Below, piece after piece: positions 4,719 to 7,129 of a stretch of DNA of 7,129 nt. The notes below the pieces were generated by a model that searched no databases, was not told where the DNA came from, and worked only from the letters and a program-made list of their open reading frames with translations. The stretch's first letter is position 1. Every line of letters starts with the position of its first letter. Both the position numbers and the translations under genes were made by a program. The stretch is from CAYJOG01 sp964371695 [NCBI: uncultured bacterium] (GTDB taxonomy: Bacteria > CAYJOG01). Location of the stretch: NCBI GenBank assembly GCA_964371695.1, contig CAYJOG010000141.1, positions 1 to 7,129 of the forward strand, in the 5' to 3' direction.

Positions 4719-6539
4719 TTACTGCTGCTCGCGCAGCAGACCCACGCCTTCCACGGCGATTTCCTGGCCTTCGGCCAAGCCTGAGAACACCGGCAGGCCA
4801 CCGGTCTCTGGCGGCCCCAGGTCCACGGCCACCGGTTTGAAGCCTTCACCGGTCCTGACAAAAACCACCGGCCCGGCCTCGCCCTGCACCACTGCCTTTT
4901 CGGGCACAAACAGCCTTTCCTCCTGCCGGGGCAACAGCAGTTCCAGACGCGCCAGCCCCCCCGGCCTGAGCACGGCGGGTTTGCCCGGCAGCACAAAATA
5001 AGCCTTGAGCGTGCGAGTGGCGGGGTCGGTGCCGGGGTCCAGCACCTTGAGCCGGGCGGTGAACACTTTTCCCGGCGCGGCGTCGGGCATCACCCGCGCC
5101 GCCATGCCCGTGCGCACGTGCGGGGCATAGCCCTCCCCCACCAGCGCCGCCCCCCCCACCGCGGTGTCAACCACCACCGGGAACAGCGGTTTGTACGGCC
5201 CGGCAAACTCGCCGTTCACGGCGTCCACCTGACTCAGCACACCGCTGATCGGCGACCGCAACACAAAGGTTTTGGCCGCCTGAGCCGCCGAGCGGGGCGG
5301 CGTGGCGCGGGGTGATGCCTCCAGCCTGCGGGCCAGTTCCCGCAATGAGGCCACCGACAGGCGCAGGGTGTCCACGGCCAGTTGTTTTTCCTGCACGTCG
5401 CGGGCCGCCACCGCCTGCAACGCCAGCAGGGCGCGGGAGCGGGAAAGCTCCGCCTCGGCAAAAGCCAAGCCGGTGAGGGTCTGCTGCAACTCGCCCCGTT
5501 TTTCCAGGGCGGCGGCGTCCAGTTCCGCCGAAGATTTTGCCGCTTCCCAGCGGGCCATATCCACGTCCAGAGCGGCGCTGGTTTCCAGCACCTGTGTCAC
5601 GGTGGCCAGGGTCTGGCCTGCCCGCACCCGCTGACCCAGGGCAAACCGCCCCGCCACCTTCAGCACGCCTTCCACCGGCGAATGCACCTCGTGGGTGGCC
5701 CCCGGCGGCGTCACCACCTGACCGTTGACCCGCAATATCTGCGGTGAGCGGGAAACCCGCAGCACACGGGTGCGCACACCCAGGGCCTGCCAGTCCACCG
5801 CCGCAGCTTTGGTTTCGCCTGTGGCCTCTGGCGACGATGCCTGGGCCATCTGTTGCTGAACCCAGGACTGATCAAACGGCGGCAAAAAATAAGTGGCCGC
5901 CACCCAGAACGCGCCATAAAACACACCCGCGCTCAAGCCCCCCAGCACGGCCGATTCCACCAAGGCCTTCGCCACCCGGCCCCGGCGCAAACCCAGCACC
6001 AGCGCCAGCAACCACACCAGCAACCCGGCGCCCGTGAGCAACAAACGCAGTCCCGTCACGCGGCGGTCGGCGGGGGGTTGCAGCACCGGCACATCAAACA
6101 GCGCCGTGGCCCCGCCGGGCAAAACCGCCGACAGCGGCAGGTCTCCTTTAGAAGGAACCTGGGCGTGAAACGAAAACCCGCCCCCCATGCCGTCGTTTTT
6201 CAGCGTCTGCCGCTGACCGTTCACCTCCACCGGCAGGGTGTTTTTTTCATAGGGTGCGATCTCACCCAAAAGCGGATCCGCCACGGCGAGTTTTTTGTCC
6301 ACCTGCAGGGTCAGGTCCACGGTTTCACCGGGCAGGGGTTTGCCGGGCGACACCGTGAGTTTCAACCGGTAGCCCCCTGCCCTGCCTTGCCACCGGGTCA
6401 CCCCCAGCGTCGCCGCCGGACGGTTCCAGGTGGTGGGCGCGGCGGCCTTTTTTTCGCCATGCACCTCACCCCCGTGGCCAAAGGCCACACGCACCATCAG
6501 CACACCCATCAGCGTGCCCAACAAGATGTTTGATTTCAT
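4719..6539 (-). CDS. Membrane fusion protein of an HME-RND efflux pump with N-terminal periplasmic domain and two TM helices
   Basis: Periplasmic adaptor (HlyD/CusB/CzcB class) that would bridge the RND permease encoded downstream and the outer-membrane channel encoded upstream. Residue 1 is the ATG at 6539, which overlaps the previous stop as ATGA; a GTG at 6548 is a less likely start. Order of parts: signal peptide 1-21 (cleavage after AFG), a His-containing start HGGEVHGE, an Ig-like beta domain about 55-152 resembling YtkA/FixH-type domains, TM helix about 161-184, basic cytoplasmic loop LRRGRVAK, TM helix about 193-219, then the MFP body: first half of the lipoyl/barrel-sandwich (HEVHSPVEGVLKV, about 282-316), a coiled-coil hairpin (about 318-410), second lipoyl half (RSPISGVLSQVDAVNGEFAG, 428-447), a beta-barrel (about 460-535) and a membrane-proximal domain to 606. 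The topology obeys the positive-inside rule. CusB-type proteins are about 400 residues; the extra 200 are the N-terminal module. The Met residues known from the CusB N-terminus are not apparent. Confidence 0.9.
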   Translation of the reverse strand: MKSNILLGTLMGVLMVRVAFGHGGEVHGEKKAAAPTTWNRPAATLGVTRWQGRAGGYRLKLTVSPGKPLPGETVDLTLQVDKKLAVADPLLGEIAPYEKNTLPVEVNGQRQTLKNDGMGGGFSFHAQVPSKGDLPLSAVLPGGATALFDVPVLQPPADRRVTGLRLLLTGAGLLVWLLALVLGLRRGRVAKALVESAVLGGLSAGVFYGAFWVAATYFLPPFDQSWVQQQMAQASSPEATGETKAAAVDWQALGVRTRVLRVSRSPQILRVNGQVVTPPGATHEVHSPVEGVLKVAGRFALGQRVRAGQTLATVTQVLETSAALDVDMARWEAAKSSAELDAAALEKRGELQQTLTGLAFAEAELSRSRALLALQAVAARDVQEKQLAVDTLRLSVASLRELARRLEASPRATPPRSAAQAAKTFVLRSPISGVLSQVDAVNGEFAGPYKPLFPVVVDTAVGGAALVGEGYAPHVRTGMAARVMPDAAPGKVFTARLKVLDPGTDPATRTLKAYFVLPGKPAVLRPGGLARLELLLPRQEERLFVPEKAVVQGEAGPVVFVRTGEGFKPVAVDLGPPETGGLPVFSGLAEGQEIAVEGVGLLREQQ

Positions 6540-7129
6540 TCCGTCCACCCGCTTTCTGAAAGCGCGCTGAGCCAGACGTGGCGCGCTGTGCGCACCGCCG
6601 ACCGCGCCAGTTCCCGGCCCCGCAGCGCCTCAGCCAGTTGCCGCACCTGCACCAGCAGATCCGCCGCATCGCCCTGCCCCAGGGCGCTTGCCTCGCGGCT
6701 CAGGCGCAGGTTTTCCTCCAGCGCCGGAATCAGCTGGTTTTCATACACCGGCAGGGGCAACAGCGATTTTTCATAGGTCTGCCACGCCTGCAACACGGCG
6801 CGCTCCTGCACCGCCAGCGCGGCGGTTTCTTTTTCGCGGGCGCTGAGCAGAAGCTGCTGCGCCACGGCCAGTTCCGGCGCAACCTGGGCGCGCGCCCCCA
6901 GCGCGCGCTTCACACCAAACACAAGGCCCGCCTCCAGTTGCTCGTCCTGTTTCTGGCTGGCTTCCAGTTCCCACGACACCACGGGCATGGCCCGGAACCG
7001 CGCCCGGACGGCATCGATTTGAAGCGCCGCCTTTTCCTTTTCCAGCGCCAGCAGCGCCAGAGCCGGGTCGTGCGTTTTAAGACGGCGGCGGATTTCGGCC
7101 TGGGCCAAGGGCTTTTCCGTCACCGGCAC
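6536..7129 (-). CDS. TolC-like outer-membrane efflux protein, C-terminal part (5' end beyond window)
   Basis: Outer-membrane channel subunit of the pump (OEP/TolC family; CusC/CzcC role), probably trimeric with an alpha-helical periplasmic tunnel. The 197 visible residues form the second structural repeat. It opens with the helix start typical of the family (RRRLKTHDPALALLALEKEK, near 15-34 of the fragment). Next comes a strand region (PVVSWELEA, later AGLVFGVKRALG), where the family usually has GxSxPLPLF. Two long helices follow (about 85-190), with the family features LIPALEENLRLSREA and LGQGDAADLLVQVRQ. The reading frame is open to the window edge, so the signal peptide and first repeat are missing from view. 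It ends in TGA at 6538-6536, sharing bases with the MFP ATG, which argues for a single transcript and coupled translation. Confidence 0.88.
   Translation of the reverse strand: MPVTEKPLAQAEIRRRLKTHDPALALLALEKEKAALQIDAVRARFRAMPVVSWELEASQKQDEQLEAGLVFGVKRALGARAQVAPELAVAQQLLLSAREKETAALAVQERAVLQAWQTYEKSLLPLPVYENQLIPALEENLRLSREASALGQGDAADLLVQVRQLAEALRGRELARSAVRTARHVWLSALSESGWTE

Noticed and set aside
4517-4996. Upstream in-frame extension of the permease
   Set aside because: It would read through the homopolymers (runs of Gly and Pro) and into the MFP gene in the wrong frame; the ATG at 4516 has a good Shine-Dalgarno sequence and the normal family N-terminus.
6539-6548. GTG at 6548 as start of the MFP gene
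   Set aside because: The ATG at 6539 overlaps the previous stop as ATGA, the same arrangement as at mazG, and gives a cleaner signal peptide beginning MKSN.

Overview
The window holds one run of co-directional genes, all on the minus strand. In order of transcription (right to left) they are: the 3' part of a TolC-like outer-membrane efflux gene, a membrane fusion protein (MFP), an RND-type heavy-metal efflux permease, a lipoprotein of unknown function, and the 5' part of a mazG-like NTP pyrophosphohydrolase gene. The first three make a complete tripartite HME-RND (Czc/Cus-type) export system across a double membrane, so the organism is Gram-negative. The DNA is GC-rich. No rRNA, tRNA or strongly diagnostic gene is present, so the phylum stays open. 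The permease belongs to the divergent HME branch with a GELVDDAVVDVEN motif, which suggests a lineage other than the enteric Proteobacteria (inference).

Layout: the outer-membrane gene ends at 6536 and overlaps the MFP gene by 4 bases (ATGA). The MFP (606 aa) is unusually built: a signal peptide, a small Ig-like periplasmic domain, two membrane helices, and only then the standard HlyD/CusB-type body. A 202-base gap (4517-4718) follows. It contains two G/C homopolymer palindromes (G13 with C13, and G13 with C11 on the coding strand) that may be either a real structured element or a sequencing artefact. The permease (1032 aa, 4516-1418) has a good Shine-Dalgarno sequence. Its stop codon lies inside a perfect 15-bp inverted repeat.

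That repeat is the first of five palindromes packed into 1245-1423. The cluster fills the whole space between the permease stop and the lipoprotein signal-peptide sequence, and it leaves the lipoprotein without a convincing start codon. The lipoprotein gene overlaps mazG by 4 bases (again ATGA), so those two are probably translated together.

Functionally, the pump genes should capture a metal cation (or possibly another substrate) in the periplasm and expel it through the outer membrane, driven by the proton gradient. The methionine triad that binds Cu(I)/Ag(I) in E. coli CusA appears replaced by Asn, Ser and His, so copper/silver specificity should not be assumed. The lipoprotein and MazG are probably a separate housekeeping pair that follows the pump operon. 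No gene was found on the plus strand; the long plus-strand reading frames are shadows of the GC-rich minus-strand genes.
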